Assembly: GCA_963965975.1 (NCBI GenBank)
Contig: OZ014413.1
Coordinates: forward strand, 2,304,001 to 2,368,000
Direction of reading: 5' to 3'
Length of the DNA: 64,000 nt
From: Xestospongia bergquistia
Lineage: Eukaryota; Porifera; Demospongiae; Haplosclerida; Petrosiidae
Below, one piece after another: positions 31,783-44,311 of the stretch. Position numbers and translations under genes: made by a program. The notes under the pieces are model-generated. The model had not been told where the DNA came from. It worked only from the letters and a program-made list of their open reading frames with translations, and made no database searches. Positions within the stretch are counted from its first letter, which is position 1, and the number at the start of each line of letters is the position of its first letter.

Positions 31783-32372
31783 AGTAATATGCTTGGTACC
31801 ATTGCTTATCTGTACATCAGGTTTGTCAGCAAGTTCTGCTCAGGAATTAAGAGGTCTCACACTTTTAAAAGATTCACATTTTATATCATATTTTGTTATT
31901 AATGATTCAGTACATTTCTTAGTTGTTTCTAGCTTCATTATTTTATATCAGTTAATAATATGTCCATGTTTTCATTATTACATTCCAGTATGCTCAAAAG
32001 AATTGGTTCAGGTCTATTTTTCTCTTTGTTCACTGTGCTTTATTATGTAATAATTTTAGCTTCTAATGGAAATAGCTCTTTCAGGACAACTTCATGCAAG
32101 GCAATAATTATTCCTCAAATATTGTATGGAATTGCATTTGCTTTTATTCTTCCAACTTCTTTAGAGTTTATGCTATTTCTATTGGGACAAAATATCTTTT
32201 TCAATGTGAAATGGACATCACTTGTCAAAGTTTTTACTATTGTGTGTCCAAAAGTGTGATTATATTTTTCATTACGATAGTGTTTGTAGTGTTATCAAAG
32301 AATTACAAGTTACGAGTGAGAGATAATGAAGTCAATATACATATAAGAACAGGAGAGGTAGAAATGTACTAC
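31783..32372 (+). pseudogene. POT-like transporter pseudogene 3 (fragment)
   Basis: Corresponds to about 23,408-24,042 of the intact gene: starts ACAGTAATATGCTTGG (VIRLVPLLICTSGL region), then C-terminal membrane segments, ending at RVRDNEVNIH followed by divergent sequence. It shares with pseudogene 2 the one-base loss at CATTCCAGTATG (31,981-31,992) and substitutions (TTTTAGCTTC, CAGGACAAC), so the two descend from one already broken copy. It also has a 73-nt deletion joining 32,168 to the segment equal to 23,870. Not functional. Confidence 0.9.
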
Positions 32373-32775
32373 AGTTTACAATGATAAAAAGAGCATATTG
32401 ATTAATATTTCAAATTGAATAACAAATTAAAAGGTGTGATTATTTGTAATATTATTTAATACTATTTGGTTGTTCCTTTAAAAACTTATGTTCTCATTGT
32501 TGATACATTAGCTGCTTATAATAGTGCTCCCAATCTTATATTATGTTGCTATATTATGTTGTATAACAACACTATAGATGCTACAGAGCTGTATATAATA
32601 TGAGTCCATGCATGTATGGATGACGGTACATGCATGTTGTGAGGTGGCAATAATGTGATAAATCCAAAAATACTATTAAGTTATTTCTTTGCAAATTAGA
32701 TACATACATAGGAGATATTGGTTGTTAAAAAACAATGTTAGCATTATATACAATATGTAGATATAATATATATTT

Positions 32776-32843
<68 letters not shown>

Positions 32844-33163
32844 TTTAGAAAATTTAGGCACTAGGCCACCCATGTAAAGTACTTAGTAATTTTTATAATA
32901 ACGTATTAGTTTTGTATTGTGTGAGTGCGTAAATCTGAACAATATCTCGCCATATCCATATATGGATTCTATATACGGGGGTTATTAAACACTTCTGTAT
33001 GTTTACGTGGATTTATTGTGAACGTCATACTTCGTCTCTCTCACGTGAATACCATATGGCACACGTGATGCCCAACGTCTATACACATTCTTACGGACCG
33101 TTTCTTGTCAAGATAGACCAACCTGTGGTGTATACCTTTACATAATATCTCTCAAAGACTGCA
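32373..33163. other. Transporter 3' flank, (AT)n tract and C3 promoter
   Basis: 32,380-32,720 is homologous to the 3' flank of the intact transporter (24,110-24,400), confirming cassette duplication. (TA)n microsatellite at about 32,778-32,836. C3 promoter: CACGTG at 33042-33047 and 33062-33067 (20 bp apart as in C1), then the conserved leader ending CAACCTGTGGTG. Confidence 0.65.
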
Positions 33164-35520
33164 ATGGAAGGTAACAAATCTTTAATAGTGTAAATATACA
33201 CTATGTTAAGGTAATGTATGTATGTATAATGTGAAAATGGTAGTTGTTAATCACTAGATATAAAAAGTCAATTTATCATAGTGACATTGTTAGCTTCAAC
33301 ACTACAGGTATGCCTGTTACTATTTGTAACTATAGTGTAACAACATTGTAACTATTTTACTATAGTTACACTGTTGTTCACATAGGAGTAGGAAAGGGCC
33401 TGGGAGGGTCCTAGGTACCTCCACTAACTTATGTGATTTGAGTTAAGGCACTTCCAGCTTTTGTTGAGTATACATGCAGTCATGACACATCAAAATATAA
33501 ATGGAATAAGTAATCTCTTGATAGTCCAACCATGGCATATCTGAAAATAATTGAAGTAACTGCTTAAGTTATTAATTTACTTAGCCTCACTTTAAAGTAT
33601 ATAATAAATATAATAAGTATAGGTATTTGAATTAAGCTGATAAAAGGTAGGTTGAATCAAACAACACAATACATATATATACAATTTTTGTGTATATGTT
33701 TTTAATAAAAAGAAATCAGTCTGTATGTCTATTTTATATACACAATATTATTCATAATAATGATGATTTAACTTCAATTACCTTATAACTAATACAATGT
33801 ATGACTATATCTTAAAATTAAATTTGTGTCACAGACATGATTTCCCAGAAATTAATTTGTGACTACACTAACTGTTGACACATGCTAGACATGTTTCTTT
33901 TGTTGTGGTTTAGTACTTCCTTAAATGGTCAAAATTAATTTCCCTATTTGTTTACATAACTCAATTAGTCTGGACACAGGTCAATATACTATAAGTTAGA
34001 TCACTGTAATAGATAATAATTAAGAAGACAAAAACATACCTGTTTAATTTTTCTGGTACTTTATATTAACAACATTTACAAACAATAAATCATTTCAATA
34101 TACAGTGCTCATAAAAGGTTGTTGATAAGTTCTTAATACAATGTTAACATAATTCTAATACATGTCCTGCACAGAAAGTGATTGCAAACATTCATAGCCT
34201 AAAATCAATAAGAGTGTGGTGGAAGAGTTGCAAACATATAGGTATACTATTTGGGAATATATAGTACATGTAGTTTTAAACCATTGCACAATCCTTTATG
34301 GACTTAAGTCAATAAAATAAATATACTTAGTGTTAAAATTGTTTATTTATGATGTTTGTTCTTAGGTGCTGCTTATCCACCACCAACTCAATCTGTAAGT
34401 ATATATAGTTGTAATAAACCTATTTATAATGTACTTGTCTACACATCCACTTTTACAATTAATTGTTATCATATAGGGGTATCCTCATACTTATACAACT
34501 AGTAGTGGATATTATCCAGGACCGCAAACGTTCAGTGGTAAGTTATATATGGTTGATGTTTTCAACATTCTGTATCATTGACATTAAAAGAATTCACATG
34601 TATTATACTTTACTATGCTTGTTATAGGGAATACTCCACCACCACCATATTTTAGGCAACCTGCTCCTCCTCCTCAGGCCCAACAGCAGGTGAAATATGA
34701 TAACATTAACCGAATACATCATAACAAATAACAATAACATTAGCTATTATTTATCAAATTACATTTGATTGTTATACTTCAAAGCTATATATAATGCATA
34801 TACATATACATATGTATGGCTTCTCAAGGAATGTTATATTATTTGAATACTGATTTTTTTAGTCAACTTCCAATGTAGTTGTAGTGCAGAGTCAACCTTC
34901 TGTGATTGCAACTACCATTCGTCCTGTTGGTGATCATTATCTGACATTAGGTGTCGTGCTCACGATTTTATGTCTCCTCTGTGGAACATGGCATGCACTT
35001 TTTTGTACTATTCCAGCCATCATCTTTTCTACAATGGTAACAATATAATTAATTATGTATGTTACATTTAACAAAGCAAGTGTACTTTATAGATTTAAAG
35101 CATCCTTTTTTTTAACAGAAACTGTTTAGTCCTCTTTTTATAGCTAGGTTGATTTAGAACTTGTTAAATCCAAATAAAGCAATGAATTGATATGATGTAA
35201 TCAAATAAATTATATAATGCTTTAAATGTCTCCATTATTGTATTTATGAAGTGTCTTTAATTTTTTAAATTTCAAAATAGGCTCGAGATGCTGATGCACG
35301 AGGTGACAATGAAACAGCTCGTACTCATGGTCGTATTGCCCTTGGTCTTAACATTGGTGGTTTATTTGCCTGGACATTTCTTATTGTTGGCATGATCATT
35401 CTTGCTGTTGTTCTTACTGTTAGTAGTACTGCAAGTACATACAGCAACATTTGCTATAGCTCTTACTACAGTTATGATGACGGCTATTCATACACATACA
35501 GTTATTACTGTTACAAGTAA
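33164..35520 (+). CDS. CD225/dispanin family protein C3 (six exons, 190 aa)
   Basis: Exons 33164-33170, 34366-34394, 34477-34537, 34628-34689, 34863-35036, 35281-35520; phases 1-0-1-0-0, open. The longest member: exon 3 has extra residues (YPHTYTTSSGYYPGP) and exon 6 a longer lumenal/extracellular tail rich in Ser/Tyr (CYSSYYSYDDGYSYTYSYYCYK). Exon 4 has PPPPYFRQPAPPPQ (PPxY). CD225 core: DHYLTLGVVLTILCLLCGTW, CTIPAIIFS, ARDADARGDNETARTH, IALGLNIGGLFAW. Third unit of the transporter-CD225 cassette, with the CACGTG pair upstream. No damage seen; likely functional. Confidence 0.88.
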
Positions 35521-36160
35521 AGGAATAACAACCAGTCGTTAAACTCATGGAACAGTTAAATATGTCTAGTTTTATTGCATACAATGTAGTAGAAACTTAC
35601 ATTTGTCATCTGATTAATGTGATAATTTACAATTATTTACTTTTTTTATATGTTTAGTAAAAGCAGTAATGATTGATGTTCCTTAGTTAATTAAAGTACT
35701 GATATTACTTTTAGCATGAGGGTCAGAAACCAGTCAACATATTATTGTGGGTCAGAAAGAGGTCAAAATATCATATGACAAGGTGCAAAATACTCATGTT
35801 TGTGTATTAATTGATATAGGGACTTATCATTATAACAGATATAATAGTAAAAAAGTTTATTAATGGAAAAATGGGGTTTTTGTAACATATAGCGTACTGG
35901 TTTCTGATCTTTGTCATTTCAAAATATGTTTATGATTAAAATCAGGACGTATGAGGTTGTGATAAAATTGCTTGGAAATATCCGGAATAATACTATGGTG
36001 GTCCAAAAGGTCAACCCGAGCTGTCATCCGTATAAAATAATTTTATCCGTTAGGGTTGACCCTTTGCACCGATATATGATTAATTTTGCTTATTTACATA
36101 GGAGGTACGTTATCGAGATAAGCGGTATACGCTTTTCCACAAAAACTATTAACGACTGTA
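35521..36160. other. C3 3' flank and C4 promoter with nested palindrome
   Basis: GGGTCAGAAACCAGTCAACATAT-type short repeats at 35,713-35,770. C4 promoter: GGTCAACCC (36009-36017) and its complement (36053-36061) flank CCG-TATAAAATAATTTTAT-CCG, so the TATA box (36031-36038) lies in the loop of an inverted repeat. No CACGTG. No gene between. Confidence 0.55.
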
Positions 36161-36331
36161 ATGGAAGGTAAGAAATGTATAATTCATATATTATATCTGA
36201 CGATCGCATAACGCGTGAAACTCGGAGTAACAGCAACACAGCAAGAGCTCTGTTCTTTTGTCCTTTAATTCTGTTCTAACCCGCTCTGTCTAACGACATC
36301 GAGCACTCTTCAACAGACTTAGATACTTCAG

Positions 36332-36368
<37 letters not shown>

Positions 36369-36407
36369 GACATTGTTTTAGGTCATTTAATGTATATAAT
36401 ATTATGC

Positions 36408-36438
<31 letters not shown>

Positions 36439-37549
36439 ACATTGTTATTTAACCATTTAGTAATTATACTTTCTCTTAAATAAATTAGTCAATTATAATA
36501 AATATACTTATTAGGTGTTGAATTTGTTATTTAATTTATTATGTTTTCTAATTAGATGCTGCTTATCCACCATTAACTCATTCTGTAAGTAATGTAGTGG
36601 AATAAAACATCTTTAATATACCTGTTTATGTATCCAGTTTCATAATTAATTGCTCTCATTAGGGACACCCTCCCTACTATGGTAGTAGTTATCATTCAGG
36701 ACCACAAACATTTAGTAGTAAGTTGAATATGGTTTACTTTACACATGCTATTTCATTGTTGTCAAACAAATTCATATATATTATACATCTAAACTTATTT
36801 TAGCTAGAAGTCATCCACTAGGGCCAGCTTCACGGGTCCAACAACAGGTGAGAAAAGATACAATGTAGCTTACTATAAATGTAGGTTATCTTAAAGGAAT
36901 ATGTTGGATCGGTTGGTACCCTAATTTGTCTTTTTATAGTCAAGAAACAACATAGTTGTACTTCAGTATATAGTTCGTCCAGTGGATGATCATTATCTGA
37001 CATTTGGTATTTGGCTCACATTCCTTTTTTTTTTCTGTGGATCATGGTTTGCTCTCCTTTGTACTATTCCAGCCATCATCAGTTCTATTTTGGTACCAAT
37101 ATAATTAATAATGCATGTCATATTTAACTCAACGAATGTATTTAATACCTCCAAACTTCTTTATCTATAAGATAAACTTTTAAATACTCTTGTTATACCT
37201 AACTTATATAAAAGTTATTAAAGTTAAAGTGGTAATTGCTTAAATAATCTTTTTAAATAAAATTAAAAATGCTGAAACAGTAAAATGATATAATGTAATC
37301 AAAAATATTAATGTCTTAAATATCTTTATCATTGTTAAATGTAAAAAAAGCTCAAAAAGTCATCAAAATTTATATAATGTTTTTATTATGTATCATTAGG
37401 CTCGAAATGCTGATGTACGAGGACTCTCTGAAGCTGCTCGCACTCATGGTTATATTGCTTGTGGTCTTAACATTTGTGGTTTTCTTACTGGGGTATTATT
37501 TTTTGTTGGCGTTGTTATTACTATTGTTGTTTTTGCTACTGAAAGCTAA
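36161..37549 (+). CDS. CD225/dispanin family protein C4 (six exons, 145 aa, shortened and divergent)
   Basis: Exons 36161-36167, 36556-36584, 36663-36717, 36804-36847, 36940-37092, 37400-37549, all in phase. It diverges from C1-C3: exon 4 is shorter and has lost PPxY (TRSHPLGPASRVQQQ); exon 5 is 7 codons shorter; TM1 has LTFLFFFCGSW; loop ARNADVRGLSEAARTH. The stop (TAA, 37547-37549) lies 21 codons before the end of the paralogous tail, whose codons (TVCYGYNN...) continue in frame after the stop, so the tail was lost by a nonsense change. It retains the two membrane segments; could be functional or starting to decay. Intron 1 holds a GC-richer insert (~36,198-36,330) and (AT)n tracts. Confidence 0.78.
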
Positions 37550-38534
37550 GAAACTGTTTGCTATGGATATAATAATTGTGATAACAGCTATACATGCAGC
37601 ATCACTGTTAAAAATAAAGTAATAAAACCAGTCATGAAACTAACGGAAAAATTTAATGTAGATTTGTCTACTTTTATTGTATACAATGTAGTAAAATGTT
37701 TTATTGTCATCCATCTTATGCGATAATTTACAATTGTTTTAGTATTTTAGTATGTTTTGTAAAATGATTTTAGTTACTTTTAAGTACTGATATTACTATG
37801 AGGTTCAGGAGAAAAATGAACAGGATTCGTTTATGTTTTTAGTGAAATTAATAATTTTATAGAATGAAGAAGTGAGACCACAGTCAGCCAGTTAACAGAC
37901 AATAGTATAAATGATTAAAGTGTCATATGCTTTATACTTTGCAATGATTGTTATCATAGAGTAATATATTGTAGTATTAAACTCTCCTATAACTAAGTCA
38001 TATATTACACTAATTTTTGTTAGGGGAGTTACTACTACAAGAAGTTTATTTTGGATTTAGTTAATACATACAATAATTAGATATTGCTGATGTAATAAAA
38101 AATTGCCAGAGAAATATTTTTGACTAAAATGCCATTTACATAAAGAGTTCACGGATAAATCAATTTGTGTTATATATAGTATATATCTAAGGTATGCATG
38201 TTGGTAGTCCAGTTTTACATTCAAATATACTTTTACTTCTTAAAATAAGAAACACAAGAGGTCTTGGTGAAATTATAGATTGTTATGTATATAATGTCAT
38301 TGTAGAAAGTAATCGATTGATTACTATTTCCAGAAAATTTACAAAAATGACCAAAAGTTTTAAAAAAAACATTAATTTAAATTTAATGAAATTCTAATAT
38401 ATATATATATATATTAGAATGTCTATAATCAAGGTCTTTAGTCCTCAAAAATAAGGTTACATAAAAGTTTAAAATTACATCAAAGCAAATTTTTATTTAA
38501 CCCTCTGATATCTAGAATTATTGTAATTACATAT
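37550..38534. other. C4 3' flank, no gene seen
   Basis: Holds the remainder of the C4 tail codons, the family 3' UTR (CAGTCATGAAACTAACGG) and AT-rich sequence. A 67-codon frame at 38194-38397 has no recognisable features and I treat it as chance. Confidence 0.5.
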
Positions 38535-38697
38535 ATAAAGCACAGCGATCGTCTCAGACTATTGTTATGGACCCTGTCATGTGTTCTCTTGGAGATCATT
38601 ATATTCAAAGAATACTGTACCTACAGTCACTTTTGTACTATTTGGAATATGACATTTGATCTTCTATACTATTTCATCAATCACCTTTCTGTTTATA
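38535..38697 (+). pseudogene. Relic of a C11-type CD225 exon 5
   Basis: Decayed copy of the C11 exon 5 (53669-53848): recognisable blocks ATTGTTATGGACCCTGTCAT, GGAGATCATTAT, TTTGGAATATGACATTTG, CTTCTATACTATTTCATCAA, followed by the homologous intron start (TAACTGCAGTACTAATATAG; then TTTTCATCACAATAAA). No open frame and no matching exons nearby. It shows that a C11-type gene once lay between C4 and C5, some 15 kb from its living relatives. Confidence 0.7.
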
Positions 38698-39023
38698 TAA
38701 CTGCAGTACTAATATAGTGGATTATACAATTTTTTCATCACAATAAAAAAATTAAAATTATAGAAATTAAGTCCCGATAGAAGCTCTTTAAAAAAAACTC
38801 AAGTATGTAAATTTAATGCTAATCATTAAAATTGAATAAATATATTAAAGACATAATATAATAGATAAAATTAGAGGTCACAATAATAAAGAAATCTAAA
38901 GCAACAAATATACACAAGTTGTTTTTTATTAGTAGTGCCTATGCACATTTACAGCGGAGTGACCTTGTCGAGATAAACTAAACTAGTGGTGTTGCTTTTT
39001 GATTAAAACAATCAACAGAAGCA

Positions 39024-40825
39024 GAGGAAGGTAAAAATGTATCACTAGTTCCCAATGTTAATTGTACACTATTCATGTATATATATATATATATATATCA
39101 GGGATGGGGTCAAATACATTAAATATGATTACTATAGTCTGTATTTGTATATGTATATAACATATACATATAAAAATATAAGTGTACTGTTTTGTAAAGG
39201 CATAAGGATGATGATTTAATCTCAATTACTATATAATCAATGCAATGCATGACCATATTTTCTTAACCTCAAATTTGTCAAAGTGATGAATTTAACCAAT
39301 GTCACATTGCTCTAAGGTTCATGGGTAATACATGGCATAAACATGTCTATAATTGTGATTTGAGTGTTTTCTGTAATGACCCAGAATAAATTTCCCAAAC
39401 ATGAGTACTTAACCCAATTAGTCTAGACATAATGTAATATACTATAAGATAACTGATTGATGTAATAGTTAAATAATTAATATTATATATAGTTGTAATT
39501 ATTTTTTACATAATTGAGGTCACAAAAACATATCTGTTTACTTTTCTGACAGTTAATATTAATAACATTCACAAACGTATGATATCAAACTCTATACCTA
39601 TTAATAAATCTATTTTAAAATAACAACACTCAAACTAGATCCTGAATAAATTTTAATGTTTTTTAAATACATTTGCTCCACAAAGAGCAATTGTAGACAT
39701 TCAGAAACTACAACTAATAAGAGGTTGTAAGCATATAGATATAGTACATGTAGTTGTGTAATATACTGATAATAAACTATTTGTAATATACATGTCTTTC
39801 ATAATTAATGGTGATTATTTAGGATTATTTATTTATTTATCATCCAAATGGTTGTGGTTATTATCCAGGACCAAAACAGTTCAATGGTAAGTTATATATG
39901 CTTTACTCTTTCAACATTTTATGTCATAGACATTAAAAAAATCATAATATTATACTTCACTATAATCATTGTAGCTAATGAGTAATGACACACTACACTT
40001 TATTTTGGGCAACCTGCTCTTACTCCACAGGTCCATTGGCAGGTAAAGTAATATATGATAACTTTAACCAGATATATCATATACATTTGTAACATATATC
40101 ATAAGCTATGCATTGTATTATCAAATTACAATTGACTATTATACATATTTGAAATGCTTACACTATAATATATATATATATATATATTATAATGCACAGC
40201 TTCCTAAAGGCATATTATATCACTCTAATGTTTTTTTAGGCAGGCACTAACGTGGTTGTAGTGCAGACTCAGCCTTCTGTGATTGCAACTACCAATCATT
40301 CTATTGGTGATCATTATCTGACATTAGGTGTTGTGCTCACAATCTTATGTGTCCTCTGTGGAACATGGATGTCTCTCTTTTGTTCTATTCCAGCTATCAT
40401 CTTTTCTACAATGGTAACAATATAATTTATAATGCATATGATATTTAACAAATCAAATGTACTGTTTAGTACTCTTTTTATAGCTAAATTTACAAAGAAC
40501 TTGTGAAAGTCTAATTAATAGCACTTACATAATGAAGAAGCGAATTTATATGAAGTTTTATGTTGTTTATCTCATGTAGGATTGGGATGCAGATGTGGGA
40601 GGTGACAATGAAGTTACTCATGTTAATGGTCATACTGCCCTTGGTCTTAACATTGGTGGTTTAGTTGCCTGCATGGATGTTTGTTATTGTTTGTTATTGC
40701 CAGTACTATTATTGCTATTTCTATTACAGCTTTTGCTAGCACAAACAACGTTTGCTACGGAAGTTACTATTCTGGTTATACATACAGTTATTATTGTTAT
40801 AAGTAAAGGAATAAATGTTTGTTAA
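39024..40825 (+). pseudogene. CD225 gene C5, broken
   Basis: Exon-1 relic 39024-39030 reads AGAGGAAG where paralogs have ATGGAAG, so the start codon is gone. Exon 2 and its surroundings are deleted. Exon 3 is 39823-39886 (GYYPGPKQF kept). Exon 4 is 39975-40042 with an in-frame TAA (39983-39985). Exon 5 (40240-40413) is fully open and well conserved (DHYLTLGVVLTILCVLCGTW). Exon 6 starts at 40580 but is frameshifted by one extra base after VAC (near 40,672), so TM2 is replaced by an unrelated Leu-rich frame ending at 40825. Clearly non-functional as a whole gene. Confidence 0.88.
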
Positions 40826-41270
40826 CCATTTAATATGATAATTTATCTTTATTATATTTTTGTAAAATTAGTAATAATTGTATGCTTTAATTACTGTAAA
40901 TAATAATGTTACTTTATATACGAAAAACACTCAATATATTTTATGATAAGGATGCTGAATATTCATGTTTATATATTAGTTAGTGAAGATTCTTAACAAA
41001 TACCAAATAATATATTGTTGCAGTGAAATGGCTTTATTGTTTTCCGTGGAATTTTAAAATTGGTAATAAATACAAAGACTTTAGTAAAAAATGTAAAATA
41101 AATCAATTAGCTATAATTTAATTTAGTAATAATTGTAATATAATTTGTTGTCAAAATTATGAGAGCCCAATAGAATGACAAACTTATATTTTCACCAATG
41201 TTACAACCTATTATGTTTTCTACGTGCTCTGCGCGTATCTTTTAATTGGCCAATTGAATTATTTAGCGAT

Positions 41271-41464
41271 CTAGACCCTCCTCCTTTTTGATAAGATGAC
41301 GATCGAAGGAAAGACTACTCGGCTTATTGCCCATTGGGAATTAGTGGAATTTACATAATACTTATAAATTTTTATAACAATATAGTATCTAACAGTATGT
41401 AAACATTGAGGTACTACCCCAATTTCAATCGAGGACTGCTCTGTCATAAAGAAGGAGGGGCTAG
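41271..41464. repeat. Inverted-repeat element in the C6 promoter region
   Basis: Ends CTAGACCCTCCTCCTTTTTG and, about 195 bp on, the imperfect complement (AAAGAAGGAGGGGCTAG). MITE-like; the upstream flank has a CCAAT-containing block (TTTAATTGGCCAATTGAA, about 41,240) like that of the C11/C13 promoters. Confidence 0.5.
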
Positions 41465-41585
41465 CTTGCTGAAGTAGTGCTACGTTTGCATTTTATTGGA
41501 TATTAGCAGATTAAAGAGGTGTCTTTTCACAATTAGAGAATTACTTTGCTTAGTAGGTGTCTTGTTCATACTAGGAACATCACTA

Positions 41586-42612
41586 ATGGAAGGTAAAACT
41601 TACAGATCTATTTGTTATATAAGTTAGTCTTGTCTGTTAACTGGTATATTGTTGCTTTAGTGGTAATCTGGTCAATATGTAAGTACATGACTTTTAACAG
41701 ATTGATATCTTAATAAAGAAAAGTGCGTGAACACATATAACACTTTCTTCATGTATGTTATCTTCTCGAAATTAACAATACCTGTAATTATTATCTTTCA
41801 AGCTAGTATATATAATATTTCTAGTTGCATTATTATAATTATGATAAAATCTTTTAAAACTGTACTGCAACTACATCGCTCAGCAATGTATTAATGTGTT
41901 ATGATAGTTATTCAAAATTTGAAAATCTTCTTTAAATTTTTTTAAGGTACTGCTTATCAACCATTATCTCATCCTGTAAGTAATATGGAAATAAACCATC
42001 TGTAATGTACTTGTGTATGTGTCATTAACTGTTGTCATTAGGGGATTCCTCCACATCATGGTGGTAATGGTTATTATTATTCAGGATCACTAACATTCAG
42101 TAAGAAGTTATGTACTTAACACATCTATATTTAATTTTGTTAAAAAATTCACATAAATATTATATTTTATTGTTAGATACAAATGTATCTGAAAATGCCC
42201 CACCACATGCATCATGTGTAGAACAAACTTCTTCTGGTTCAATGGCCCAACAGCAGGTGAGAAATAGCTTTAACAATGTAGATATCAGTTGTGGCCTAAT
42301 TTTATTTTATAGCCAAAAAACAGTTGTTGGTGTTGCTGTTTTTCTTTCTGCAAACAAAACTAATGTTTACTTATTTCAGCAATTGTGATATGTTAAGGAC
42401 TCATTTCCTGCTACTATTGCTATGGAATCCTTAAATGTATTTTGATTGGTTGTTGTATTCTATATATATATATATATAGCTGGGTTTTGTTTGTTGATTT
42501 TTAGTATTACTTGTCTAGACTAACATAATGTCTGAGATATCCTTTCACAGATTATGACTATGACATGGCTATTTACAGACAGTTATTACTGTTACAAACA
42601 AAGTAATAAAGC
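41586..42612 (+). pseudogene. CD225 gene C6, CD225 core lost
   Basis: Exon 1 41586-41592 (ATGGAAG), exon 2 41947-41975 (TAYQPLSHP), exon 3 42042-42099 using a shifted donor (TTCA|GTAAGA) that keeps phase 1, exon 4 42177-42256 (expanded, no PPxY, ends AQQQ). After the next acceptor (42312) the sequence no longer encodes TM1. Only the last codons of exon 6 (~42,552-42,612, YSYYCYK-like) are recognisable and the stop codon is lost. At best it could make a proline-poor cytosolic peptide; most likely a pseudogene. Confidence 0.8.
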
Positions 42613-42615
42613 TAG

Positions 42616-43315
42616 TCATTAAACTCATGGAAAATTTGATGTGTAGACGTGTTTATTTTATTGTATACAAGTAGTATAGAAACTACATTTTGTCTTTTAT
42701 CCAGTTAATGTGATAATTTACAAGTATCATACTGAGAGTTAGATACTGTATTTCCATTCTACATTGTGACTGACAAACTTTGGAGAAAATAGGTATAGGG
42801 TTTGTGCTCTCAAGAACAATTTTTTAGGCAGTGTCCCAAATCAGGATGCTCTCGAATACCTCTGTAGTAAAGAAGTGACAAAGGATATGACATTGTACTA
42901 ACATCTTACGTTTAGTGGAATTTAATTTACCAGTTAACATGCATGGGAAAAAGTATTACGAGCTTTTTTCGTGTAAGTTGTTGACAGCAGCAATCACCTT
43001 ACTGATATTCCATATCTTCTGGCGCTGAAAAGTTAGATCAGTAAACTTTGTCCTGGTCCAGCTGAGGAGTAGACCAAAGAGGATATGATGAATGTGATGA
43101 GAGAAGGCTAATATACACTTTCACGTGAGCTATATATATATTTGTAAACAAACGTCACGCTGTATTCAGGCTCTCGCGCGTGAATACTATATAGAACACA
43201 TGATTCATTTGCGTATAAAATAACATCGCTTTATGTACATCCACAGCCGAGGACCTTGTCGAGACAAATTCAAACTGTACTGTACGCTTTTCGATAAAAA
43301 CTATCAACGACTGCA
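42616..43315. other. C6-C7 interval with dispersed repeat and C7 promoter
   Basis: 42,990-43,110 contains the stretch (TTTGTCC...GAGGAGTAGA...GGATATGATGAATG) that also occurs at 21,630-21,680. C7 promoter: CACGTG 43122-43127, a degenerate second pair (GCGCGTG, CACATG), TATAAAATA 43214-43222, then the conserved GTCGAGACAAA leader. Confidence 0.55.
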
Positions 43316-43570
43316 ATGGAGGGTAATGAATGTTTAATATATTTCTATTTAAATTTGCACTATACATGTATATGTTAAGTTGATGTATAACGTAAAAATG
43401 GTTTATTTTTAGTCACTAGCTAGCGCATGTTACAATATATTTTATATAAGGTGTGTAAAAAATCACTATCAAATTTCACATAGCAGTGAGGTTGTTTTCC
43501 TTAACATGCACGACTGCATCTGTTACAATTTACATTACCCAACTTCAATGTATAATAATAAGCAAATATA

Positions 43571-43652
43571 TGTGATCTGATTTACAATAATGGACTACTT
43601 TTAAAAATATTTGTCGCATGATTTGTGAAAGTTTGGTAAACATACAGTTGCC

Positions 43653-43705
<53 letters not shown>

Positions 43706-43830
43706 CAACAATTCATGGTAAATGTATGCGTACAAAATTGTTTTGGAGGTGTTTTAACAATGGTTCCTTTTCACAAATCATGTAGCAAATGTTATGAGAG
43801 AAATAGTTCCTTATTGCAAAACAGATCACA
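43571..43830. mobile_element. MITE-A copy in intron 1 of C7
   Basis: Ends TGTGATCTGATTTACAATAA and complement ...GCAAAACAGATCACA, flanked by TATA on both sides. The interior contains a (AT)n tract (43,653-43,700). Same family as the copies in PI3K intron 3. Confidence 0.8.
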
Positions 43831-43936
43831 TATAAGTAAATATTTTTGTGATCAAGCTCAAAAACGGTTATTTGAATAAGACAACGTGTATACATTTCTT
43901 GTGAATATATTTTAAATAAAAAGATCAGTCTGTGTG

Positions 43937-43940
<4 letters not shown>

Positions 43941-43988
<48 letters not shown>
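43941..43988. repeat. (AT)n microsatellite in intron 1 of C7
   Basis: Nearly 50 bp of alternating TA. Similar tracts at 139-168, 4638-4667, 10,722-10,776, 15,487-15,526, 32,778-32,836, 36,336-36,366, 36,410-36,434, 50,110-50,148 and 62,245-62,272. Confidence 0.9.
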
Positions 43989-43993
<5 letters not shown>

Positions 43994-44150
43994 CATTTTG
44001 TAATGATGTTAACTTTAATTCCTTCTTAAGGTCATGAATGTAATCAATGTCACATTGCTTTAAGGTTCACGAGTTTATCGTAGCAGATACCATACAAATG
44101 TCTGTTATTGTGATTTGAATGTTTCCTATAATGTACCAGAATAAAATTCA

Positions 44151-44311
44151 CAAACATACAGTTGCTGTATATGCACAACTATTCATGACAAATGTATGTA
44201 TACAAAACTGTTTTTATGATATATTTTAACAGTGCATGGTCCCTTTTAACAAATCAGGTCACAAATATTTTTGATTGAATTACTCCCTTATTAAAATAAG
44301 GTCAAATATAC
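44151..44311. mobile_element. Truncated MITE-A copy in intron 1 of C7
   Basis: Lacks the left terminus. The interior (ACATACAGTTGCTGTATATG, CAACTATTCATG) and the right half up to ...AATAAGGTCAAATATA align with 45913-46148. Confidence 0.65.

Noticed and set aside
32676..32873. Minus-strand ORF rich in Ile-Tyr
   Set aside because: Translation of a (TA)n microsatellite.
35911..36171. 86-aa ORF ending at the C4 start
   Set aside because: Runs through the C4 promoter and leader in another frame; not shared with other copies.
38194..38397. 67-aa ORF
   Set aside because: No homolog in the family, no splice or promoter context; chance frame in AT-rich DNA.
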